Position numbers and translations under genes: made by a program. From contig JAFFSR010000220.1 in assembly GCA_017163975.1 (NCBI GenBank), forward strand, positions 14,154,001-14,218,000: a stretch of 64,000 bases of DNA, written 5' to 3'. This stretch comes from Anastatus disparis. Taxonomy: Eukaryota; Arthropoda; Insecta; Hymenoptera; Eupelmidae. Shown one piece after another: positions 15,001 through 25,692 of the stretch. Each line of letters opens with the position of its first letter. Position 1 is the stretch's first letter. The notes under the pieces are model-generated. The model was not told the origin of the DNA and did no database searches. It saw only the letters and a program-made list of their open reading frames with translations.

Positions 15001-16645
15001 CACATCGATATTATTATCTCTATGGCTGGTACGAATTTGCTCCAATCGTTCAAGGAAGCTCTTTTGCCCAAAGAAGGCACTGTACCACCTCCCCCGTCAC
15101 CACCACCAGCACCTCCAGTTCCGCAAATGCCACAAGAGCAACTAATGGAACAAAATTTGAACATGCAGCAGCAACAACAACCATCATTAATGGAGCAACA
15201 TTTACCATTGGAACAACATCTGATTCCACCACAGCTGCAGCCACACCCTCAACCACAATTACAACCACAATTGCCAATGTATTATCCACAGGTAAATTAC
15301 ATTTCTCTATTATTATAAAAAGATATTTTATAAAAAAAAAAACTTTATTTTTATTAATTGAATTACAATTTCAGCCATGGTGTCTAAACTTTCATAATAA
15401 TAAAATCTTTTATATATTCTTTATTCATTTAAAATTTTATTTTTTTATTTCAATTGCTCATATAAATATTTGTAGGAAATACATATTTAATTTAATCAAT
15501 TTCAATTCCAAAATTGTTTTTGAATTAATAAATAAAAATAAATGTTTGAATTTAAAAAGTAGAGAACGGTGTAATTAAAATAAATTTAATTTTTAAAATC
15601 ATGAGTGATCTAATAATGAGAATGATTTTTAATAATGATAAATATTTTATACATCCATCTTTAAATATCTTTAATATCTAAATAAAATAAATAATTTTAT
15701 CGAAGGAAAATTTCATTTGCAATTTCTAAAATATAAATATTGTTATAGACTGGAGAAATGTTGCCGCCACCAATACCACCAGTTATGATGATGCCGCCTC
15801 CACAGATTCCACAGCAAATGCCATCAATAATTTTTGGTCCAGATGGTCAACCAAGACCAGATCAATTGCTTGCTGCTATGGAAGATGAAGAAGATGATGA
15901 GGAAGATGAGGAATCTGTTCTCAAAAGGTTACCGGAAGATACAAAATTGCTTCGAGAGTATATTACTGCAAGTCAAGGCTTCCTTTTATTATTAACTCTA
16001 CGACAGCATCTTAAAGATCTTTACGGTTTTTCTGATGCAAAAATCAGTCAATACTCGCCGTCCGAATCGGCCAAAGTCTATGAAAAAGCAGTTAGTCGCA
16101 AAAATAATATACATTTCCAGCCTAAGACTACGTTACAAAGGCTAAAAGAAGAATGTAATAATGATGATCAAGAACTTGATGATGAAGGTAGAAGGCAGCT
16201 CATTAAAGAATATTTAGACTTCAAACTACTTATGTTGAAATTCGATCCTGATGATCCCGATGATGACGATGATGATAACGATGGTCATGTAACAAATAGG
16301 AGAAGTAGTGGTCACGATGCGTCAAAAATTACTAATTCCTCTGAGCCAGATAGACTTAATGTATCGACGACTTCCGATTCGGCGGCCTCAGTTCAATATC
16401 AGGTACATCAAGTACCAGAATATCCAAATAATTCAATGAATCAAAATCAAGGACCACCTAGAGTGCCCAAATTAACAATACATGCAAGCCGTGATCATCA
16501 TCATGTCTCCACAGACAAAGAGCATCATCGTAAGCACCGAACGCACAAAACGGAAAAGCCGAAAAAGCACAAGAAGAAAAAGAGGAGAAGAATATCAGAT
16601 AGCAGTGATAGTGAAGATGTAAGCGATCCCGACTTCCTTGTGTGA
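9064..16645 (+). CDS. Nipped-B: Nipped-B / NIPBL (Scc2), cohesin loader
   Basis: Orthologue of the cohesin-loading factor that, with MAU2/Scc4, loads the cohesin ring onto chromatin in the nucleus. Two coding exons: 9064-15291 and 15749-16645, joined in phase 0 (CAG|GTAAAT ... TTATAG|AC), giving about 2374 residues. The N-terminus carries the MAU2-binding segment NGVIPSVPITTLAGIAS, shared with vertebrate NIPBL. Next come a Pro/Gln/His-rich region (about 130-495), a charged Lys/Asp/Glu stretch (560-625), the long HEAT-repeat body (about 645-1990) and a Pro/Gln linker. The conserved tail LYGFSDAKISQYSPSESAKV lies in exon 2. The first in-frame ATG is 9064. The ATG at 9088 has a better context and aligns with the vertebrate start, so it may be the true one. 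A frame reading through to 15318 is only intron read-through. Confidence 0.97.
15292..15748 (+). other. Intron of Nipped-B
   Basis: A+T-rich stretch between donor GTAAAT and acceptor TTATAG. The coding frame is continuous across the join (YYPQ|TGEML), with no frame change. Nothing else is seen in it. Confidence 0.92.
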
Positions 16646-19530
16646 GTAGCCGCGACTCATCCTTTTAAATTTCGATTATTTTCCGTATTATCAAAGATAT
16701 TATTTAAAATTTTTTTTATAATGAAAAGAAAATTTTTTTTGTTCGAATTTTTCACTGTGTCGGTGCTGGACGCTCATGTCTCGAGCGACGATGTATGTAC
16801 TTTTCGCTCGTGACCAACGTTTGTGTGAAAAAAGAAACGTTTGTCTGTGTACATATAGAATGGAAAGATGAAGAGAGAGAATGGGAGAGAAAAATAAATT
16901 TTAAATACAATATAGATACTAATTATTAAAAATGCCGATGAACTGTTGCTTTTTTTTATTTTTGAGCAGAGGAGGATAAAGTATTCCTCCTCTCGAAAAG
17001 AAAAAATTTTTAAGAAAAAAGGACCAGCCGACATTCGATACCGTTTTCTTCAAAATCCGTTGAAACAAATAATGCGAGAGAGCTTCTGTAGTGAAAAAAT
17101 GTAGTTATTAATTACTGCGTCTTTTTTTTTTTATTTTTTTTTTTTATTTTTAGGATTGAGTAGAAAAAAACGGTATAATGTCGAGTTTTTTTTCTCTAAC
17201 GCAAAACTTAGATGATTATTAACTATATTGAAATACTGGGTTTTAGAGCGAAAGTGTATGGATAATATAGAGAGAAGACAGAGCGGCGATGTATGGGAGA
17301 GAAACGTGTTGTTTGTAAAAAAAAAAAAAGAATTAAGAAAACATATTATGTACATAATGAAAAAAAAATGGAAACAAATAATGACAAATCTTTGACTAAA
17401 GTATCTTATTTTCTTACGCGAAATAAAAAAAAAACGTAGTGGTGGAACATTACGAAAGAATACTTAAAAGCGATTTCGTTGTAATATTAGGTATTTATTA
17501 ATCAAAGAATTTACGTTCTTCGCTCTCCCAAAAATATTACATACTTTATTAAAAAAAAAATAAATAAAAGAAACTCCGCGCTCTCGTCTTTACTGTATAC
17601 GCTATATTATTATATTTAATGCTTAAAAACGCGAACTGTGAAAAAGAAAAAAAAAGGGCACATGTGGCAATCGCTACGCTTCTTTTTTTTTCACTGTAAT
17701 GAAGGTTTGTGGAGCAACGTGACGATTCAAAGTATAAAAAAAAAGAATCGCAATAACTTTACAGTCGATATTTACGTCCTTTAAATTAAATGAAAGAAAA
17801 AAAGTAAACATTTCGAATTTTTTATTATAAAAAAAGACATGAAATTATTTATTATCTTATTGAATATTTTTGCATTTTTCATTTCGTTGCGTTTACAAAT
17901 AATTTCTAAGTCGCGTATTTGATAAATTAACTGCGTATATATATTGTGTAATAGATCAAAAGTTTAATGGGAAAATAACAGCGAAACGGTATTTTCTTTT
18001 ATTATTTTATTTTATTTTTATTTTTTAACTAAATTTTTCGATTTGTTTTTTTTTTTAAATCCGTGCTTTGATTTTCATGTGACATAGAAAAGAAGTGTAT
18101 AAAATGAAATTTCAAAAAACGAAAGAAATGTAAAAGTCGTTGAAGTAAATGCAAAAAAAAAATAATTCGTTACTCGAAAATTAAATGAAAATGTCCACGC
18201 GAGTTCCATTTGATATAACAAGGTGAAAGAAAACTATAAAACGAAAAAAAGGCAGTCTAACTTTTTATAAGTAAGCTCGTTTATATTAGGCTGAAAGAAG
18301 GAAATTAATTTCCTCAAGCCAAAGCGCTATTGTAAATGGCCAAAAGCAAAAAAAAAGTGAGCTTTCTCTTATTTTCAAAAAGCGTGCAATGATAGATCAA
18401 TAAGAGTGGATCGAGAATAATTGGATCTCGCTGAGAAATGGTTTAAATGAAAACGAGAAAATGACACATAAGGAAAAAGTAAAAAAGATTTGAAAAAAAA
18501 TTGCTAACGGAAGAGATATGACTGTACAAATTTTCACGCGTGTATATATTTATTAAACGATTAAATAAAATAAAAACGGAGCCTCAAGATTGTCTCTCAA
18601 TGCCGAACATAAATTTTACAAATAAGTATAAATAAAATAAAATAAAAAAGTATATACATACATGGTATATATGAGGACAAATAAAAAAAAAATTCTAGGG
18701 GTGTAAGAACGCTGAATAAAAAAGCGATGTTAATGGTAATGAGAGATAGAGCAAAAAAATAATGTTGCGTGAAAATGTGCGAATGTGTGAAAGGGATAAA
18801 AAAATTATTAAGGATAGTAACTGGAAAAGAGAGAGAATGAGTGAGTGAGAGAGAGAGAGAAATCGTTATTAGAGTAAATAGAAAATAAAAAAAAATTAAA
18901 GAAGAGAGCGTTTTGTTTTACACTTTACCCCCTTCCCCCAATTTTTTCATTGTAATAAACCTTACTAGGGAAGTACAGTGAATTTCTAAAATAATTATAT
19001 TTCTACGTAAACGTATAATTTAAAAGTTAAGGGCTCTATTCGTACATAAGTATTTCCATTGAGAGGTGGTCGATGTATCGTGTCGAGTAAGGTCCGCAAA
19101 ATTATTATATATGAAAAATAAACAAATAATAAAAAAAAAAAAGAAATAAAGAAAAATTTAAATAATTAAAAAAAAGCACCCTATTCGACGCAATAAGGAG
19201 GCTCGCTTTGTATTATAACATTACCACATACCGCATCAAACTATGTTTTTTTTTGTATTTGGTAATCTAACGAGAAAAAAAAAAGAATATCAATTAATGA
19301 GCAGGTTCATAGAAAGTATATTATATATAAATATATATATATATATCTATACATACATATAAATATATATATATAGATATTTGAGTAAAACTGTCCAGTG
19401 TTAATGTTATCCATAACGCAATAAGTTTGTGTGTAGCGATACCTAAACCTCAGAAAAAAAATTAAAATCGTTGTAAAGTTTTAAATAAAAAAATTAAATG
19501 ACACAAAGTAAAAAAAAAACAAAAGTATAG
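16646..19530 (+). other. Probable long 3' UTR of Nipped-B and convergent intergenic DNA
   Basis: No coding sequence seen. The plus strand carries many A-runs and relatively few long T-runs, with repeated AATAAA hexamers (for example near 16893, 17570 and 18640). This fits a long plus-strand 3' UTR, but no single poly(A) site can be chosen. A (TA)-rich microsatellite with TATATA/CATA units lies at about 19320-19380. A GA-repeat lies at about 18838-18862. CCDC112 ends convergently at 19788. Confidence 0.5.
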
Positions 19531-19748
19531 CAGAAGTGTGAAGACAAAACGGCAGTTCTGGATAAGACTTAACGCTCGTTTACTCATAACTTATTATGTA
19601 CATCGTCTGAAAAAAGGTACGTTCATAAAGAAACAAAAAAAAAATAAACATAAGCATATATCAAAAAGCGTTGAGTTTTTTACGAATTTACTTTTATCCT
19701 ATTCATCACCTTTTTCCATTTTTTATTGTAAAAAATATGTCCTAACTA

Positions 19749-19784
19749 TTTATTATAAACATCATTACTGTACAATTATTTATT
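19749..19784 (-). terminator. Poly(A) signals of CCDC112
   Basis: On the minus strand, AATAAA occurs at 19784-19779, immediately after the stop codon, and again at 19754-19749. Either would give a very short 3' UTR. Assignment is by position and hexamer only. Confidence 0.45.
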
Positions 19785-19787
19785 ATA

Positions 19788-22700
19788 TTATCTTTGTTGA
19801 TATGAAAATACTTCAGGGGTTTCAAAATTCTGCCAGCTCGCTATAGCCCTAAAAAATTAAAAGAACAAATAGTTTTAATAAACGTAATCCTTAAAACTTT
19901 TTAAATTATATTTATAATGTTAAAATAAAATTTACCTTCTTGGTAAATCTTTGATATATGAAACTGTTGGTGTTGTTTTAGGCTCAGTTGTTTTAAGCTT
20001 ATCTTGCCAAGATTTTGTTTCTTTAAATAATGTTGATTCACGAATATGTGAAAAAATTGGTTGAATAGGCTGTAAGTTTTGTTTAAAATCGTTCATTTTA
20101 GATAGTAAAATATTTCTTCGTTTTTCCAAAAATTCCTGATCTTTTGCTCTATAAAATAATATTTTTTTATTATAATTAACTATCATATTTTACAATTTAT
20201 TTATTTAAAATTATTTCTTATTCCATTAGCAAATTAAAAAAAAAAATTATAAAACACTGACAAAAATAGAATTTTTTAAAAAGCAGAATCCTTTTAAATT
20301 CAAAGAGATAATTTTCTTATCTGACGATATAATAGAATTTACTTTTAATTAAAAAGTGAAATCTTAATGCATATATCTATTTGATTGAAACATATATCTA
20401 ATAGTAATATGTTTGAAAAATGAAATAATGTGACAAAGATAGAGCCAATGTCAAATTAATTTTAAAAATCCAATAAATATTTTATCACTAAAGTTTTTTT
20501 ATAAACCAAAGAATTCACTATAAGAATAAAATAAAAAATTTTTAAACCTAAGAATTTTGTTTCATAAAAATTATTATACAAGTTTGATTAAAAAAAGACT
20601 TGCGGCATTGGTACAAAATTCTATTTTTTTTCAGTGAAATTTGAAAATTAATTTATTAATAAAAATATATGGTTGATAATTTAAATATATACTGTTGATG
20701 TTAAAAATATTAAATTTACAAAAGAAAAATAATACAATACACACCTGTAAAATCTCAAAATAAGAGCAGACATAAGCGACGATTTATCATTATCATTTTG
20801 ATTGTTTTCGTTTTCTTTCTTCTCTAAACTCTTCTTCTCTTTATACTCTTTGACTATTTTTTTCAATTTTGCATTTCTAGCCTGTCTTCTATTTTCCTTA
20901 AATTCTCTCCTAGCTCTAATACGATTTTTCAAACGTTCCTCTTCAGCTGCTTTAATTTTATCTTTTTTTTCTCTCCACTGTCTTAACATTTCCTTTTTCT
21001 TTTCAATATCATCTTTTTTGTGATTGGGAAATTTAAGAAGACGATTATTATTATTACTATTTTCCGATTTTTTCACAGTATTCTTAACTGAATTTTCTTC
21101 AATTTTCCGATTAGCAATACGCTCATTTTCTTTGCGCTTACGCCATTCTTGTACCGCAATACGTTGTTTGTCGCGTAATTCAAGGTAAGTTTTATACCAA
21201 GATTCGTGATTAATTATACTTTCTTTAGTTAGATCTGGACATTTCGATTGAATTGCTGTAATGAGAGATGGTATACTTTTGTGTTTTTTACGTAGCTTCA
21301 AAAAGAGCAAATGATCTTCTTCATTCCAATTTCCTGAGTGACCTGATAAATATAAATTTAATTTTTTTTTTTTTTTTTTCTTTTACTCGAAATAAGATTA
21401 CAAGTATATTAATCAATCAATTCGTTATTTAATAAAAATTTGAATAAAATTTTTTTTTAGTTTTTTTAAATATAGGGTCTGAGTCCCGGTTACTGTGCCT
21501 GAACCTAATTCTGTGCTTTACATGTATTTCAAATGGAAAGCACAGAATTAGGTTCAGGCACAGTAACCGGGACTCAGACCCTAGTCAAATATTATTAAAT
21601 ACTTTATATTTTATTAAATATCCTGAATACATCAGCAAAAATTTTGAAACATATTTTTTGTAAATATTTTATTTAACTTACTACCGTATAAAAAATATTC
21701 AATTTTATTAAAAAATTTGTACTATTAAAATAATTCTTATTTCATTCTTGCATCTTATCTTCGTCAGAGTTTTGTTGAGTTTTAAATTCAGATAATAGTC
21801 GGTTGTTCGTTTAATTTTATTAGAATTATAAAATAATTAATTAATAAAAATACTTTTTCGTATTTAAATATTGTAACATCAATAATATATGAATAATTTA
21901 ATTGTAAAAATTGAAATATAAATTTTTTTAAATTTTAATAAATTTAAAGCATTAAAACCTTTTATAATATTATAGAAATATTTAAAATTAAAATGGCAAG
22001 TTACTGCAAGTATTTTTTATACTAATTTTTTTTTGATTAATAAATTAATTCAATTATTGTTCAATATTATAATATAAAAAAAAATATATTAATTTTAAGA
22101 ACTAAATATAAAAATCTCACCTGTTTTGGCTAACAAAGTACAAAAGTCTTCCACATCATCGTAATTGCAATCTCTTAATGAATCTTCTTTTTGTAATTGT
22201 GGTTTAGAATTTGAAATCTTACAATGTGAATTACTTGCTATACTAAAATCTTTATGTTTACGAATAATTCGCATCAATAAGTTAAGATCAGAGTCTAAAA
22301 TATTCTGCTCTCCAATCAAATTATTTGTATTATTGCAAATGTTTTTAAAATCTTCAATTCTTTTCCATAATTTTTGCAGTTTTGTTTTAAATGTTTCAAG
22401 ATCTTTAAAAATATATAAAAGAAAGCAATAAAGTATATTAATTATTTATAAAAGTTTCTAGAATATTAAAAGAAATTAAAGTATATATTACCAATTTTTT
22501 TAATATCATCAACATTTATAATATTTTTAACAGATTTCAATTCTTGATAAATTTCAATTACGGTTCCCCTTGATGAATCTATTAATTTTTGTCTATACAA
22601 GAAAAAAAAAATTTTAATATCATTTATTCCATTATTGAAGTTTGAAATACTTTTTATTGTTTTTGGTTACCTTTCATGTTCAAACTTATCTATATCCCGT

Positions 22701-22834
22701 TTGATATTACGCCAAACTTCTGTATCAACAGTAGAATTAATAATAAACGTTTCAACTGATTTTTCAATAAGACATTCCTCCTGTTTTAATCTAAGATATA
22801 ATTTTAAGTGTTGAGACTTACAAGCACTATTCAT
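19788..22834 (-). CDS. CCDC112: Coiled-coil domain-containing protein 112-like
   Basis: Coiled-coil protein resembling CCDC112, reported in vertebrates at centriolar satellites and cilium-related. Six coding exons on the minus strand: 22834-22671, 22592-22492, 22402-22121, 21342-20745, 20148-19936 and 19848-19788 (1419 nt, 472 residues), with consistent phases and GT-AG sites. Diagnostic segments are GHSGNWNEEDHLLFLKLRKK at the exon 3/4 join, HESWYKTYLELRDKQRIAVQ, and a long Lys/Glu/Arg coiled coil in exon 4. Exon 6 adds RAIASWQ, matching the RAIPSWR-type C-terminus I associate with this family. Without that splice the frame would stop one codon earlier, at an apparent TAA that is part of the donor GTAAAT. 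An upstream out-of-frame ATG terminates after three codons. AATAAA hexamers follow the stop closely. Confidence 0.85.
21473..21583. repeat. Perfect 47-bp inverted repeat (foldback hairpin)
   Basis: The left arm (21473-21519) and right arm (21537-21583) are exact reverse complements over 47 bp, separated by a 17-nt loop. The arms are GC-richer than the surrounding intron. A TA dinucleotide sits at each end next to GGG...CCC, as in Tc1/mariner-type insertion. It lies inside intron 3 of CCDC112 (21343-22120). It could be a very young, minimal MITE or an RNA hairpin source. I see no second copy in the window. Confidence 0.9.
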
Positions 22835-22912
22835 TGTTTCATTTCAATTAAAAAACTGTCTTTGTAGCATTCAATTATAACGCTGTACACATTATATACA
22901 AATTTATTCCTC

Positions 22913-22926
22913 GTTGCCATGGTAAT
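22913..22926 (-). promoter_or_regulatory. RFX X-box-like site upstream of CCDC112
   Basis: The minus strand reads ATTACCATGGCAAC. It matches the X-box consensus GTHNYYATRRNAAC at 13 of 14 positions, with only the first base off. It sits 79 bp upstream of the CCDC112 ATG, within the usual distance for ciliary genes controlled by RFX/DAF-19 factors. The consensus and spacing rule are family knowledge; use in this gene is inference. Confidence 0.6.
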
Positions 22927-24176
22927 ATAGTTTCCTTTTCATTTTGATTGGAACGTTTTATATAAGGATTGTTGTAAAGGATAATAATAACAAAAATCGT
23001 GCTTAAATGTTAATTATATTACAAGTGTTTCACATTTTGCCTATGATAATAACACGCACTTTTTGTTTACATGGTTTTTTTTTCTTTTTTCAAATATTCA
23101 TACACCCACACCTACATGCACACGATTGACGAGCGGTTTTTATCTTTTTTTTTTCTTTTTTTGTTTGTAAGTAACATAAAATACTTTATACAAGATGTAC
23201 AAAAATATGATTGGCATCAATGTTTATTTGCAAGTTGCGCCTTTTTTTATCGACTTACAGATAGCGTATACATAAATAATAAGATGATACTTTTTTTTAA
23301 TCTTTTTATACACATTTTTTTTCAGTTCTCGTTTTATTTTAATCATTGAAAACGTTAGTTTATTTCTAGCAATACGATGTTTCTAAATTTATAATCGGTT
23401 TTTATTCTACTCAATAACAATGCTTAATAATTAATAATCGCATTAATGCTATTACGCATTTCCTCTTTTTCTTGAAAGTCGATTATCAGGAGAAAACCCT
23501 GTCAAAATTTGTACAATCTTTAAACACATATTTTTATATATAAATACACAATTTGTTAAACCAAGAAGAAAAATATTAACTTAAAGCGAGTATGGAAGAA
23601 AGGTGATTGTATTTTTTTGTATTACTTTGAAAATTTTTGTATTACTGTGACTAGTTCACTACTGTTACTGATGAAATTAAGATTTAACATGGAAGATATT
23701 TCAAAAAAATTTTTTTATACAAATATTGTTTGCAAAATTAATAGGTGACGAATCATTAACGTTATATTTAAATTGAAATTTCATTCTGTAAATACAGTGA
23801 AAATTTATAAAGATAACCAGTTATTATTGTATTTAATCATTGAGAATCAATTATTTTAATTACAAATTTTACTTTATCCGACTAGAGGACTTGTAAGTCC
23901 TAACAATTTGTATAAAAAACAATAATAATAAAAACATAACAGCTTACGATCATTACAATTGAAATCTTCAAATTTTTTTGAAAATCAAAAATTCTAGGAT
24001 GTATAAGGGATTACAATGCTCACTTGCGTTTCGAATATAATCCACACTCACACAACTTTATCACGTACTTACATTTATAATTAAGTCATATATTGCCCGT
24101 GCCGAGGTTTCCCTATCCTTTATTAAGAAATTTTTTAAATCTCCAAAGGATAGAGCATGGACGTCCGTTCAAATGT
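22927..24176. other. Intergenic region between CCDC112 and Rab40
   Basis: No coding exon recognised. T-rich on the plus strand in 23060-23350, which suits a minus-strand 3' UTR. The Rab40 transcript could extend into this region. Confidence 0.5.
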
Positions 24177-24182
24177 TTTATT
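24177..24182 (-). terminator. Candidate poly(A) signal of Rab40
   Basis: Minus-strand AATAAA about 280 nt past the Rab40 stop codon. Further hexamers lie beyond it, so this is only the nearest good candidate I saw. Confidence 0.35.
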
Positions 24183-24461
24183 CTACACTAATACTTTAAT
24201 CAAGTCATTGAGTTTAAATCCAAAAAATCAAAATATTAATATAATATACAGATCTGTACAAAAAATACTTAAAAATAATATTTAATCATCATAATTAATA
24301 TAAAATTGTTTTATCTGCAACACTAATATGTCCATCAATTCAAATTTTTAATTGTATCACAATTAAAGTGTTAGTGCAAAATTAACAAAATCAATAAAGC
24401 GCCATTAAAACGCAGTTAACGTATAATCTAAGATCAAACGCGGATCAACGCTTTTTCTTAA

Positions 24462-25692
24462 TCAGGATATCGTGCAAGAGTTTCGACCCGCGCAACTTGT
24501 ACGTGAATCATTAATACTTCCGGACGGTGAACTACCAGGTGTCGATGATCCTGCACTACTAGGACTTGTACCAGCTACAAAACGTAACTTACGATGACCA
24601 AGATTTAAAGCTTTTATAGTGCAAAGAGTTCGACTACCACATGATGTATGAAGGCGCGGTCGCAATTGGGGGACAGTAGTCATGGCATAAGATTTTAAAT
24701 GAGATTTTATTGATGCTGGCAACGGAAGCTGATCTATACCATAAACTGTCGTTCTTGCGACAATTGCACGGCAAGCCAATTCTTGAAGACTCAAAACTGT
24801 AAAATTTTAAGAGAAAATTAAAATTTCTTTTTAATGAGTCAATTAAATGTTTTACAAAAAAAACTAATGGTAATATAGTAAGTTAATCTCAAAATATTAT
24901 AATTTTTATTATTATTACCTTTATTTGATCTCCACAGACGTTCCATTCCATTACGATGAAGAGCCATTCTAGATAGTTCAGAAAAGCTTTCTCTAATGTT
25001 GAAATCACATAAGGGTGATACTTCAAAGAAGGCCATACGATTCTTAGCAGCATATATTTCAGCATCTCTTTCGCTTACTTGTCTCTTAAAGGCTAAGTGA
25101 AGGCGATTACCAACCAACACTTTTGGTACACCAGGTGCTTGCTATTCACAGAAAAAGAAAGATAAATGATGATTAAAATTATAATAATTCATAATTTGAT
25201 GGATTTTTATATACATACTTCTTCAACTTCTTTCAACCATCTATCTATTCCATCGAAAGACCACTTATTTGTAATATCATAAACTAATAGAATTCCTTGA
25301 GCTCCTCTGGAATAAGATCTTATGATAGTGCAAAATCTTCCTTGACCTGATGTATCCCATAATTGGAGTTTCACCCTTTTTCCATCCAATAAAATAGTTG
25401 TTGTTTTGTAAGCTAAAAAAAAATATAAAAAAATTTAACAACAATGCTAAATAATCAATATGAAGATGAAGATAAAATTTTATATATTACCACTGCCACT
25501 GCAGAAAGGAGATTCAAAAGCACCATCTTCAAGACCACTAAGTATTTCTTGTTTACCTACGTCGCTATCACCAACAAGCAGGAACTTGAGTAAATAGTCA
25601 TATTGTTTTTCTTGTCTAGGTTTGGCACTGTTGTTATTGTTATTGCTGGATGCATTGGAGGCATTGACAACGCTATCCTCACCTGCTGCCAT
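24462..25692 (-). CDS. Rab40: Rab40 small GTPase with SOCS box
   Basis: Ras-like GTPase of the Rab40 group, which acts as substrate adaptor for a Cullin5 ubiquitin ligase. Four exons on the minus strand: 25692-25491, 25412-25219, 25141-24919 and 24796-24462 (954 nt, 317 residues). The P-loop is GDSDVGKQ (residues 41-48), with Asp44 in place of the usual Gly, as in Rab40 proteins. Switch II is WDTSGQGRF (86-94). The NKxD position reads NRLH (144-147), also a group trait. Exon 4 supplies the SOCS box, [15 protein letters not shown]... with LP motifs. It also gives a C-terminal CTIS, a likely prenylation box. The start is the ATG at 25692: an in-frame TAA lies 54 nt upstream, and the longer frame begins with TTG. 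The N-terminus has an Asn run. Confidence 0.96.

Noticed and set aside
15292..15318. Nipped-B ending at ...VNYISLLL
   Set aside because: This is read-through of the donor GTAAAT. The conserved C-terminal part continues from 15749.
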